NCBI RefSeq assembly: GCF_900115635.1
Contig: NZ_FOXE01000016.1
Coordinates: 1 to 64,000 of the forward strand
DNA from: Oscillibacter sp. PC13
GTDB taxonomy: Bacteria > Bacillota > Clostridia > Oscillospirales > Oscillospiraceae
Length of the DNA stretch: 64,000 nucleotides
Direction: 5' to 3'
A program made the translations under genes and the position numbers. This document shows, piece after piece, positions 52,714-60,714 of the stretch. The notes under the pieces were generated by a model that saw nothing but the letters and a program-made list of their open reading frames with translations, searched no databases and was not told where the DNA came from. Position 1 is the stretch's first letter; each line of letters begins with the position of its first letter.

Positions 52714-53340
52714 ATGAACAAGAATAAACCGCTTTTGATCATAGCGTTGGTTTTCGTCCTGTTGCTGGGCGGAGCATATGTACTCTATAACAGACTGGCA
52801 CAGGACGCCGCTCCGGATCAGCTGTCCGTACAGGGCGGTGCGGAAGCGCAGACGGCCCAGCAGTCGGAGGAACCGCAGCAGGACACGGGCGGTTCCGGGG
52901 AGGAGTCAATGGAGCCGGAGAAGGTTCTGGTTCCCGACTTCACTGTCTATGATTCGGAGGGTAACGAGGTGCATTTGTCTGATTTCACTGGGAAGCCTGT
53001 CGTGCTCAACTTCTGGGCCAGTTGGTGTGGCCCCTGTAAGATGGAGATGCCGGATTTCGATGATGCCTACGCCGAACTGGGAGAGGATGTCCATTTCCTC
53101 ATGGTCAACATGACCTCTGGACGGGAAACGCTGGAGAGCGCCGCTTCTTTTATTGAGGAACAGGGCTACTCTTTCCCAGTGTACTATGATACGGACGCCG
53201 ATGCCGCCATGACCTATGGTGTGTATTCTCTGCCAACCACTCTGTTTATTGATGCGGAGGGCTACGGCATTGCCCAGGCAACGGGAGCGATCAACGCCGA
53301 GACTCTTCAGAGGGGAATCGATATGATTCTAACAGAGTGA
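52714..53340 (+). CDS. Membrane-anchored TlpA/ResA-like thioredoxin
   Basis: 208 residues, with TTAGGAGG upstream. N-terminal membrane anchor (PLLIIALVFVLLLGGAYVLY) without a lipobox; an acidic Gln-rich linker; then a TlpA/ResA fold with NFWASWCGPCKMEMPDFDDA as the active site and YGVYSLPTTLFIDAEG as the cis-Pro region. It acts outside the membrane and would receive electrons from CcdA and pass them on, most plausibly to MsrAB. Last gene of the site-E operon. Confidence 0.93.
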   Translation: MNKNKPLLIIALVFVLLLGGAYVLYNRLAQDAAPDQLSVQGGAEAQTAQQSEEPQQDTGGSGEESMEPEKVLVPDFTVYDSEGNEVHLSDFTGKPVVLNFWASWCGPCKMEMPDFDDAYAELGEDVHFLMVNMTSGRETLESAASFIEEQGYSFPVYYDTDADAAMTYGVYSLPTTLFIDAEGYGIAQATGAINAETLQRGIDMILTE

Positions 53341-53356
53341 TAGTATCTATAGTATC

Positions 53357-53389
53357 TATATTCTGCGCTGCTGAAATCAATAGAAATCC
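53357..53389 (+). repeat. Module-junction repeat, copy 2
   Basis: TATTCTGCGCTGCTGAAATC plus AATAGAAATC, 17 bases after the TlpA-like gene. It matches copies at 39676 and 59981. Confidence 0.65.
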
Positions 53390-53426
53390 ACGGGACCAGT
53401 TCTCTTGAACTGATCCCGTGGTTTTT
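53388..53426. terminator. Terminator between convergent genes
   Basis: CCACGGGACCAGTT / AACTGATCCCGTGG with TTTTT. Confidence 0.92.
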
Positions 53427-53427
53427 G

Positions 53428-54639
53428 TCATTTCCCGTATTTCTCTTTCAGGCTTTGGTGTCCTTTCTGCGCTTTCCTCCGCAGGTCATCGGCGGTCAGT
53501 ATTTGCCACTGCGGGTCAGGGTCACTCAGATTCAGATGTGCCATTTTTTCTGGGAAGTATCTCTCCGGATCAAATCTGAAGTTCCTCGCAACGAGCTGCT
53601 GCCATCTGCTCGGGCCATCAGGCAGGTCGATCTTGCCCGCTTCGTAGCTTGTCAGCTCATGGGTGGTGTCTATCTTCCGTAGAAATTCCTCCGCGGTCAA
53701 TTTCCCCTGGACATACTCCTCCCGCGCCAGCCGTGCGTTCTCGCTCCACCGGTCGTACTGCTCGTAGTCCATGGGGATCAGGTTGGAACGCTCAGAGGGT
53801 GCCGCGTCGATCCACCGCAGCAGGCGGGAGTACATTCTGTCCCGCAGTTTTTTATAGATCAGGAGCGCTTCATCCTCGGAAGTCTTATCCAACCTCGCCA
53901 AATTCGCGCCGCGCTGTTTGCAACTCTGCCCATCAGTCACCCTGTCACAGTACCGGGTGGCCTTTTTCGTTTTCGGAATGAAATATCCCCAGCAGTAGTC
54001 ACACCGGCAAATCCGTTGTTTGTCTTGCTCAAAGTAGAGCGCCAGTACCAGCATCCAAAGTTCCATCAGACTGCGGAGCCGGATCGAAAGGGGTTCTTCT
54101 CGCCGCGGCAACTTCGCCGGGTCGCAGATCCGTGCGATGTCGGCGTAAGTCTCTCGCAGCTTTTCGTACTGCTCTGCCGGTGTCAATCCGGCTGTGCCGT
54201 CAAAGGTGACCTCCATGATATTCCGAAGGTAGTTCTGTACACGCAGAGGTTCCTCCATCACCCGCAGGATCTGCTGTCCAGCGGTCAGCAGGAACATCGC
54301 CGTGCCGTCATCCTCTGCCTGCAAAGTCCGGTGCAGAATGTCTGTCACAACAAATCCGCTCACAGGATCGATCTCATACAAGTCAGGTGTCAGCAGGATT
54401 GCCTCTGCAACAAAGTCCTCGAAATCGCTCACAGGAATGTCGATTCGCTCCTCAAACAGAGGATGCTCATCCCGCAGCCATCGCACCACCTTGCGGTAGT
54501 CGGTATAGTCCAGTTCAGGAAAAGCGATCAAAGCCTCAGCGGGAGTCATCGCGGGCATCTGCGTTACTGTCCTGCCATCCCAAAGCAGGACGGAAAACCG
54601 TCCATCTTCTATCTCCATCAAATACAATTCCGAAGCCAT
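53428..54639 (-). CDS. DUF6076-like protein with zinc-finger motif
   Basis: 403 residues from the ATG at 54639 (TTAGGAGG upstream); the frame is open much further upstream, but without signals. The middle has ICRCDYCWGYFIPKTKKATR, YCDRVTDGQSC, a Cys pattern that could hold zinc (CxxC ... YC ... C). The rest is mainly helical and charged. It resembles DUF6076 proteins often found on clostridial integrative elements; function unknown. Confidence 0.65.
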   Translation of the reverse strand: MASELYLMEIEDGRFSVLLWDGRTVTQMPAMTPAEALIAFPELDYTDYRKVVRWLRDEHPLFEERIDIPVSDFEDFVAEAILLTPDLYEIDPVSGFVVTDILHRTLQAEDDGTAMFLLTAGQQILRVMEEPLRVQNYLRNIMEVTFDGTAGLTPAEQYEKLRETYADIARICDPAKLPRREEPLSIRLRSLMELWMLVLALYFEQDKQRICRCDYCWGYFIPKTKKATRYCDRVTDGQSCKQRGANLARLDKTSEDEALLIYKKLRDRMYSRLLRWIDAAPSERSNLIPMDYEQYDRWSENARLAREEYVQGKLTAEEFLRKIDTTHELTSYEAGKIDLPDGPSRWQQLVARNFRFDPERYFPEKMAHLNLSDPDPQWQILTADDLRRKAQKGHQSLKEKYGK

Positions 54640-54902
54640 GCCGACACCTCCTAAAAGATCACTTCCTGATGTAAACCTCTCTGAAATTATTCTAACATGA
54701 AAGCGAAAACAGCGAAAGCGCAAAGTTTCACTGCACCTCGACAACTGAATACCCGCAGCCGGAGTGCATACACCGCGAGGGAAGCATCGCCATGAGCCAA
54801 GAGGAGAGCGTGCCAACACGGGACAACGCCGCAGAAAGTCTGGGGCAGGAAGGTGTACGGTGTGCGGCAACTCAAAATTAAGAAAGGAATGAGAATCGAA
54901 AA

Positions 54903-55118
54903 ATGAAATCATCTGTCTATAAAAGTTACGACGACCTGCCCCTGTTCCTCAACTCAGATACAGTGGCAAAGACTCTGGGCGTCGCGCCATCCAGCGCATA
55001 TGAGCTGATGCATGAAAAAGATTTTCCTACTCTGCGCATCGGCAATCGCATGATGGTTCCGAAAGAAAAATTCATCCAGTGGGTGGAGAAACACACGAAG
55101 GGTGGTGAGCGCACATGA
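54903..55118 (+). CDS. Excisionase-like helix-turn-helix protein
   Basis: 71 residues with a MerR/Xis-like winged helix: LFLNSDTVAKTLGVAPSSAY, ELMHEKDFPTLRIGNRMMVP, then a basic tail. Such small proteins bind element ends or control excision. Overlaps the next gene by four bases. Confidence 0.8.
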   Translation: MKSSVYKSYDDLPLFLNSDTVAKTLGVAPSSAYELMHEKDFPTLRIGNRMMVPKEKFIQWVEKHTKGGERT

Positions 55119-55570
55119 GAAGAACGAAACCTCCCGTGGGTTGGGAACACGTGAAAAATTGTTTCCCAGTTCCCAATGAACTCCTCGAGTTCGATCTGCC
55201 CGGTGGAGCCATCGCGGTCTATGTCTATCTACTGCGTCACGCAGACCGCAGAACCGGTCAGTGTCATCCCAGCACAGCAACCATCGCAAAGAAGCTGCAC
55301 TACTGCCGAAACACGGTGGCAACCTATGTCCGACTGCTGGAGGATCGAGGACTCATCGTCACGGAGAACACGAAGATCATCACCAAGCGGGGCATCAAGA
55401 AAAACGGCAACCTGCTCTACACCCTCATCCCCATGCATGAAGTCACACAGGCGTACTACGACCGGCAATTCGCAAAAGCAGACCTCGCCGCCGCGCAACA
55501 GAAAGCGAAAGCCAAAGCCGAAAAGCTGGGCATCCAGTTCGTCCCGGCAGGCGATGGGCAAAGCGCATGA
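55115..55570 (+). CDS. Winged-helix replication/regulatory protein of the element
   Basis: 151 residues. Residues 20-100 hold a helix-turn-helix (AIAVYVYLLRHADRRTGQCH, PSTATIAKKLHYCRNTVATY) like those of element-borne RepA-type or GntR-like proteins, followed by a basic coiled stretch (AAAQQKAKAKAEKLG). It lies just before the GC-rich oriT-like region, and could start replication or regulate transfer genes. Assignment of role is inference. Confidence 0.65.
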   Translation: MRRTKPPVGWEHVKNCFPVPNELLEFDLPGGAIAVYVYLLRHADRRTGQCHPSTATIAKKLHYCRNTVATYVRLLEDRGLIVTENTKIITKRGIKKNGNLLYTLIPMHEVTQAYYDRQFAKADLAAAQQKAKAKAEKLGIQFVPAGDGQSA

Positions 55571-55909
55571 GCGCCCCGTGTTTGCCCCTGTGGGCCGCTG
55601 TGTGCGCCCCGACCGGGCCGGGTGGGGCCCAGCCCCGGCGAGGGGGTTGGGGGCGGTTTTGCCCCCTTTCGGGCGAGGTTGCGAGGACGAAAGAAAAAGC
55701 AGGATAAACGAATGACGCCGCAAGCGGCATCATTCCGGGTCACAACTGCCCGCAGTGCGGGCAGTTTGCGGGGGCTTTCAGGTGGTCGGTTTCTGGCGTC
55801 TGTTTCGGGGCGTTTGTTCACGGCTGGCGTCTACCGTCCCCGAACCCCCAACAGTTGCAGGCTTTTCGGCGGCATCTAATACGACATCTTACAGATTGGA
55901 GGGAAAAAT
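55571..55909 (+). other. GC-rich region with hairpins, candidate oriT
   Basis: About 340 bases with no gene, directly before the relaxase accessory and relaxase genes, the usual place of oriT. It holds a perfect 11-bp palindrome around one base, AACTGCCCGCA / TGCGGGCAGTT (55744-55766), a GACGCCGCAAGCGGC-type hairpin nearby, and very G-rich strands at 55616-55665. The nick site cannot be assigned from sequence alone. Confidence 0.5.
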
Positions 55910-56338
55910 ATGAGCGAAAACAAAGAGCGCCTGACCTACCGGCCGGAGCCGGAGACCAGGCAGAAAATTGAGCAGTGGTACGAAGCGGATAACTGCCGCA
56001 GCATGAATGAGTTCATCGACAAGGCCGTCAGCTTCTACGCGGACTGGCTCTCAGCCAATCGCAACGACATGCTCCCCATGGCGATTGCCTCCGCTATGAA
56101 CGGACAGCTCAAGATCCTGGAGAAGAATCTCTCCTCGCTGTCCTTCCGGTACGCGGTGGAACTGGACATGATGATGGGTATCATTGCGGATACCATGCAG
56201 CTTGACTGGGATGACCTGAAGCGCCGCCGCACACAGAGCGTGAAAAATGTGAAGCAGACCAATGGCCGCGTCTCTCTGGAAAAGCGCGCGCAGCTGTGGG
56301 ACGAAGATGATTGGAGCGATGATGAATGGCAAAGCTGA
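55910..56338 (+). CDS. Mobilisation accessory protein (MobC-like)
   Basis: 142 residues. The N-terminus RLTYRPEPETRQKIEQWYEA, then NCRSMNEFIDKAVSFYADWL, looks like a ribbon-helix-helix protein; the acidic C-terminus (WDEDDWSDDEWQ) is typical of relaxase accessories. GGAGGG lies upstream. It overlaps the relaxase start by 13 bases, so both are made together. Likely binds oriT and helps the relaxase open the DNA. Confidence 0.8.
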   Translation: MSENKERLTYRPEPETRQKIEQWYEADNCRSMNEFIDKAVSFYADWLSANRNDMLPMAIASAMNGQLKILEKNLSSLSFRYAVELDMMMGIIADTMQLDWDDLKRRRTQSVKNVKQTNGRVSLEKRAQLWDEDDWSDDEWQS

Positions 56339-58269
56339 TCCTCAAGAGTCCCTACATCAAAAGCACCGGCGGCGCGTCCGGTTACCTCAAATACATCGCA
56401 ACACGGGAGAGAGTAGAGATCATCCCGGATGACCGTCCGCCCACACGAAAGCAGGAGCAGCTCATCAACAAACTCACGAAAGACTTTCCTGACAGCAAAA
56501 CGCTCTATGAGTATGAGGACTATGCCGCAAAGCCGACCAAGGCTAACGCCTCCGCGTTCATCACACTGGCGCTGGAGTCCAACTGGGATGCGCTCCAAGA
56601 GTCAGACCAGTACATGAAGTACATCGCCACTCGACCGAGAGCGGAGCGTCTGGGTGAACACGGTCTGTTCGGTGACGAAGATGGTGTGGTGCTGGACAAC
56701 GCCATGAAGGAGATGGAGAACTACACCGGCAATGTCTGGACCCACATCATCTCCCTCAAGCGGGAGGATGCTACAAGGCTGGGCTTCGATAACGCCGCAG
56801 CATGGCGTGACCTGCTCCGCGCTCATCGTAACGACATCGCCGCCGCGATGAAGATCCCGCCCAACGACTTCCGCTGGTACGCCGCTTTCCATGACGAGGG
56901 CGAGCATCCCCATGTGCATATGATGGCATGGTCTGCAAAATCGGGACAAGCATATCTCAGCAAGGACGGCATCCGGCAGATCAAGTCCACGCTGACCAAC
57001 CACATCTTCCAAAACGAGATGCTCCACCTCTATGAACAGAAGTCGGTGTCCCGCGACGAACTGGTACGCGAAGCGCGGAAGGCGATGCAAGAACTGGTGA
57101 GGACCATGAAGGAGAGGATCTGCAACCATCCCGATGCAGAACGGCTCATGTTGGAACTGGCGATGCATCTTGAAAATGTAAAGGGCAAAAAGTCCTACGG
57201 GTATCTCCCAAAGCCGCAAAAGAAATTGGTAGACAGGATCGTGGATGAGATGGAACGGCTCCCCAGCGTGAAAAAGTGCTATGAGCAGTGGCAGATCCTT
57301 CAGGGCAAGGTGGATGCGTACTACCATGACAAAGAACAGAAGCGTGTGCCACTGTCACAGCAGAAAGAGTTCCGTGCAATCAAAAACGCCGTCATCAAGG
57401 AAGCGGAAAATATCCGCCAGTGCAAACTGTTCTTTGAGGGCAAGGGCGTGGAGCAGGAAAGCGAGCCGGAGGAATTCCGCAACGCCTCCTATGACTACTG
57501 GACTCTGAGGGACATCATCCGTGATGAGAGCCTGACGCTGGAGGAACGCGATGAAGCTGTCTCTGCCCTGAAAGAACTGGCTGAACACGGCGACAAGCAC
57601 GCGCAGTATCTCATGGGGAAGCTGTGGCGGGACGGTCCTCTGCTGACACCGAACCTGGTCAATGCCCGCCACTGGTTTCAACAGGCGGCGGAGCAAGGTT
57701 ACAGCTATGCGCAGTACGCGCTCGGAAAACTCTTGCTCTCCGATGATGTGGAGGTGCGCGATCCGGAACAAGGGATGCGATGGCTGGAAAACGCTGCGCA
57801 AAGCGGAAACAGCTATGCCGCCTACCACTTGGGCAAGGAATACTACAGAGGCAAAAATATTGAGCAAAGTTTTACTGCGGCGGCAAAGTGGTTTGACCGT
57901 GCGGCGCAGGACGGCAACCAGTACGCGCAGTACATGCTGGGCAAGCTGTACCTCATGGGCCAGGGTGTGGAGTATGACAAAACGATGGGTGTCCGCTGGC
58001 TGAGCCAGTCCGCAGCACAGGGTAATGTCTACGCCGAAAAAATCCTCCAGCACCAGAACAGCGGCAGGCCTCCCAATGTGTTTCTGGGCGTCACCCGTCT
58101 GCTCCATCACATGGGCAGGATCTTCCAGAAACACTCCCTGCCGCAGTCCAACCCCGGCGGCATCCAGATCGACCGGAAGCGGTTGGAGGAACTTCAGGAA
58201 AAGCGCGAAGCCCACGGTCTGAAAGGCAATGTATACGAGGAGTACCGAGGGCCGACTATGTCCATGTAG
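56326..58269 (+). CDS. MobP-family relaxase with C-terminal Sel1 repeats
   Basis: 647 residues. The relaxase part includes GYLKYIATRERVE near the N-terminus, and the metal-binding His cluster HDEGEHPHVHMMAW (about 190-203). A helical linker follows. From about residue 395 the protein has four to five Sel1/TPR-like repeats (AQYLMGKLWRDG, AQYALGKLLLSDD, AAYHLGKEYYRGK, AQYMLGKLYLMGQGV). Sel1 repeats bind partner proteins and are not standard on relaxases. It nicks oriT for conjugative mobilisation; no conjugation machinery is present here, so a helper would be needed. Confidence 0.9.
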   Translation: MAKLILKSPYIKSTGGASGYLKYIATRERVEIIPDDRPPTRKQEQLINKLTKDFPDSKTLYEYEDYAAKPTKANASAFITLALESNWDALQESDQYMKYIATRPRAERLGEHGLFGDEDGVVLDNAMKEMENYTGNVWTHIISLKREDATRLGFDNAAAWRDLLRAHRNDIAAAMKIPPNDFRWYAAFHDEGEHPHVHMMAWSAKSGQAYLSKDGIRQIKSTLTNHIFQNEMLHLYEQKSVSRDELVREARKAMQELVRTMKERICNHPDAERLMLELAMHLENVKGKKSYGYLPKPQKKLVDRIVDEMERLPSVKKCYEQWQILQGKVDAYYHDKEQKRVPLSQQKEFRAIKNAVIKEAENIRQCKLFFEGKGVEQESEPEEFRNASYDYWTLRDIIRDESLTLEERDEAVSALKELAEHGDKHAQYLMGKLWRDGPLLTPNLVNARHWFQQAAEQGYSYAQYALGKLLLSDDVEVRDPEQGMRWLENAAQSGNSYAAYHLGKEYYRGKNIEQSFTAAAKWFDRAAQDGNQYAQYMLGKLYLMGQGVEYDKTMGVRWLSQSAAQGNVYAEKILQHQNSGRPPNVFLGVTRLLHHMGRIFQKHSLPQSNPGGIQIDRKRLEELQEKREAHGLKGNVYEEYRGPTMSM

Positions 58270-58316
58270 GACCGTCATATTTTTGGCTTAAGTTCATCCG
58301 CTGTCTTTAAGAAAAT

Positions 58317-59618
58317 TCAAGTCCTCTTTATATACACAAGGGCGACAGCAGCTACAATCAATTCCGATATAGGCATTGCAATCCAGACTCCCCAAACACC
58401 CACAAACAATGGCAAAATGTATATCAGAAGTCCGCTGATAACAACACTACGCAAAACAGCAACCATCATGGACATTCTTGCATGCATAATAGATTGCAGA
58501 TGGTAAGTTGCCAATACCGTAATTCCGAGGAACAGGAACAACAGGAAGAACGGACGGATGATGCCAGGAGCGGCAACCAGAACCTCCGGTGTTACATCCA
58601 TAAACAGTCTTACGATCTGTGTCGGGAACAGTTCACCAATCGCTGTAAAACCAATGCCCAATACAATTACTGTCGTAAGAGCCATTTTCCACACCTGCTT
58701 GATACGGTCAGCTTGCATAGCGCCGCAGTTTGCAGAAACAATAGGCTGGATTGCCTGTCCCACACCGCAGTACAGCGCTTGGAACAAAGATGTGATCGTG
58801 GCAACAACACCATAAACCGCCAGCGCATTTGTATCCCCGTAGCGCATGATCTGGTTATTCATAATGATGGATAAAATGACGGTTCCAAGGTCAAGAATAC
58901 TGGCACCAAAACCAATGCCAAGCGTCTGACAAATTGCAGGCTTCACATGATTGGGCTTTACAATACGGAGCGTGCATTTCTTTGTGAAAAAGTGTATGCA
59001 CATAATGATGACCTGGACGCTGGTTCCCAAAACGGTAGCTATTGCCGCACCCGTCATACCCAATCCCAACGGAAATACAAAGAACCAGTCACCAAAGATA
59101 TTTACGCAGCCACCGATGATGACCGCTGCCATAGCAAGCCCCGGTGCGCCGTCGTTGCGGATAAAGGAACTGATAAAGGTCGGAAGAATGAACACGGGGA
59201 GGAACCAGATCAGCCAGCGGGCATATTCCATTACCTTGGGCATCAATTCCGCATCAGCACCAAAGAAAGTGAATATTTGCTGATGAAACAATGCAAAAAT
59301 GATCCACACCAAAAGAATCAGAAACAGCATCAATCCTGTGGCTGCGGTAAATAAAGCATTTGCTTTTTCCTCTTTTCCTTCGCCACGGGCATTCCCATAC
59401 AGCACAGAGCCACCAACACCGCACAGGATACCGAGAAAGATCAGCACTCCATACAAAGGTGTAATAACAGCCATTGCCGCTGCGCCCGCAGGCCCTTCCG
59501 ATTGACCAACTGCAATGGTATCCACAAAGCTATAAATAGACATGACCATAGCACTTGCCATTGAAGCCGTCAAGAATTTGCGATAAAGTTGTTTGATGTC
59601 GCCAGTAATAAAATCCAT
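58317..59618 (-). CDS. MATE-family efflux transporter on the element
   Basis: 433 residues from the ATG at 59618, where TTAAGGAGG lies upstream. Twelve hydrophobic segments; SIYSFVDTIAVGQSEGPAGA near the N-terminus, GVGGSVLYGNARGEGKEEKA. Different from the chromosomal MATE at 13.7 kb. The unusual leader with a terminator-like stem right before its ribosome binding site suggests induction by a translation-related antibiotic or other stress. Substrate unknown; a resistance role is inferred. Confidence 0.9.
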   Translation of the reverse strand: MDFITGDIKQLYRKFLTASMASAMVMSIYSFVDTIAVGQSEGPAGAAAMAVITPLYGVLIFLGILCGVGGSVLYGNARGEGKEEKANALFTAATGLMLFLILLVWIIFALFHQQIFTFFGADAELMPKVMEYARWLIWFLPVFILPTFISSFIRNDGAPGLAMAAVIIGGCVNIFGDWFFVFPLGLGMTGAAIATVLGTSVQVIIMCIHFFTKKCTLRIVKPNHVKPAICQTLGIGFGASILDLGTVILSIIMNNQIMRYGDTNALAVYGVVATITSLFQALYCGVGQAIQPIVSANCGAMQADRIKQVWKMALTTVIVLGIGFTAIGELFPTQIVRLFMDVTPEVLVAAPGIIRPFFLLFLFLGITVLATYHLQSIMHARMSMMVAVLRSVVISGLLIYILPLFVGVWGVWIAMPISELIVAAVALVYIKRT

Positions 59619-59629
59619 ACTTTTCCTCC

Positions 59630-59757
59630 TTAAAAAACAAAAAACGCCGGATAAGATGTTCCGCACAAAGCAGTTGTCTTATCCGGCGTCGCCCCATACG
59701 CTGCGCTCGCCCTCCGACAAAAGTCCTTATGCGACATCTTATCCGGCGCTGTAATTA
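59630..59757 (-). promoter_or_regulatory. Attenuator-like leader of the MATE gene
   Basis: On the minus strand three copies of a GCCGGATAAGA-type segment lie in order: copy 1 CGCCGGATAAGATGT (59755-59741), copy 2 ACGCCGGATAAGAC (near 59705-59690), and the inverse copy 3 ACATCTTATCCGGCG (59658-59644), followed by GTTTTTTGTTTTTT. Copies 1 and 2 can both pair with copy 3, giving alternative stems before the T-run. A 35-codon leader frame (59737 to 59630) ends at the ribosome binding site of the MATE gene. This architecture fits transcription attenuation coupled to translation. Confidence 0.7.
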
Positions 59758-59787
59758 CGTCTTACAGTTCCTCCGATGAACTAAATC

Positions 59788-59816
59788 ATAATACCATTCT
59801 TTTATAAATTTTTCAA
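59788..59816 (-). promoter_or_regulatory. Promoter of the MATE leader
   Basis: TTGAAA (59816-59811), 17-bp spacer, TATTAT (59793-59788). Confidence 0.75.
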
Positions 59817-59980
59817 TAGGCTATCTGCTAAGGGATGTCCACTAATAATGAAAAGGAGCAAGGTGTACCTCAAACTTGCTCCTGTCGGCCAGTATTTTGT
59901 TCTTGTGATATTGATACCTATGTTTTTGACAAAGTTGGTACGCCGCAATGACCAATCAATGAAAAAATATCGTGGCAGAG

Positions 59981-60015
59981 TCAATATTTTGCGCTGCTGA
60001 AGTCAATAGAAATCG
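59981..60015 (+). repeat. Module-junction repeat, copy 3
   Basis: ATATTTTGCGCTGCTGAAGT plus CAATAGAAATCG; closest to copy 2 at 53357. The rest of 59817-60148 holds only a GGAGCAAG / CTTGCTCC hairpin (59854-59882) and no gene. Confidence 0.65.
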
Positions 60016-60148
60016 TTTCTGAACAAACCTGAAATTATCAGCATTGTTGGTTTCGTAGAATTTTTCGTATCAGCACTTCTTTCATTGGCTATTCGTCTGT
60101 GCTTCCGGTATTGTGTGTTTGCAAAATACAGAAACGGAGGAAGCGACT

Positions 60149-60349
60149 ATGATGATTCAACTTCCGGTCAAGCAGTGTCGTCACTGCGGCGGCGAAGATA
60201 TCCGCGTCGGCTGGCAGCAGGATGCGCTGGTGACCTTCAAACGAAACGGCCTGCTGGGTAACCGCATCAAGTTCCTGATCTGCGGAACCTGCGGCGCAGT
60301 CCTGTACCAGTGTGTGGCGGAGCCGCACCGCTTCCCGCAGGCGAGGTAA
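60149..60349 (+). CDS. Small zinc-ribbon-like protein
   Basis: 66 residues from the ATG at 60149, with GGAGG eight bases upstream. Two Cys pairs, CRHCGGEDIRVGWQ and ICGTCGAVLYQC, as in zinc ribbons. First of a short plus-strand series ending in the two integrases; spacing suggests one transcript. Function unknown. Confidence 0.65.
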   Translation: MMIQLPVKQCRHCGGEDIRVGWQQDALVTFKRNGLLGNRIKFLICGTCGAVLYQCVAEPHRFPQAR

Positions 60350-60354
60350 AGAGT

Positions 60355-60681
60355 ATGTACGATTACATGAAAGCACTGCAAAGGCAGTTCGAAACCAACC
60401 CCCGGTCGATACAGGAACTCGCTGATGAGGTCGAGCGCACCCACAAAGAACTCTCTTCCCGGCTGGCGAAGGATGATCGGAAGCTCTTGCTGCGGTTGGT
60501 AGACATGGAGGATCACCTGCGCGGCACCGCCACCCTCCACAGCTTTACCTGCGGGTACCGCCTGGCCTGCGGTATCCACAGGGAGCTTGCAGAGGAGCCG
60601 ATGTATTCCTTCGCCAAAGAGGAAGAAGAACGGGCCTGCCGCAAAGCGCAGGCCAACGATGAGAACGATACAGAAACCTAA
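60355..60681 (+). CDS. Small element-borne protein (DUF6809-like)
   Basis: 108 residues from the ATG at 60355 (GAGG upstream), starting MYDYMKALQRQFETNP; mostly helical and charged, with HKELSSRLAKDDRKLLLRLV, DMEDHLRGTATLHSFTCGYR. Such proteins are common next to integrases on clostridial elements. I recognise the pattern but no function is known. It lies five bases after the zinc-ribbon gene and 33 before the integrase. Confidence 0.65.
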   Translation: MYDYMKALQRQFETNPRSIQELADEVERTHKELSSRLAKDDRKLLLRLVDMEDHLRGTATLHSFTCGYRLACGIHRELAEEPMYSFAKEEEERACRKAQANDENDTET

Positions 60682-60714
60682 TTAAAAACGAAATTCGATT
60701 GGAGGTGAAAATCC

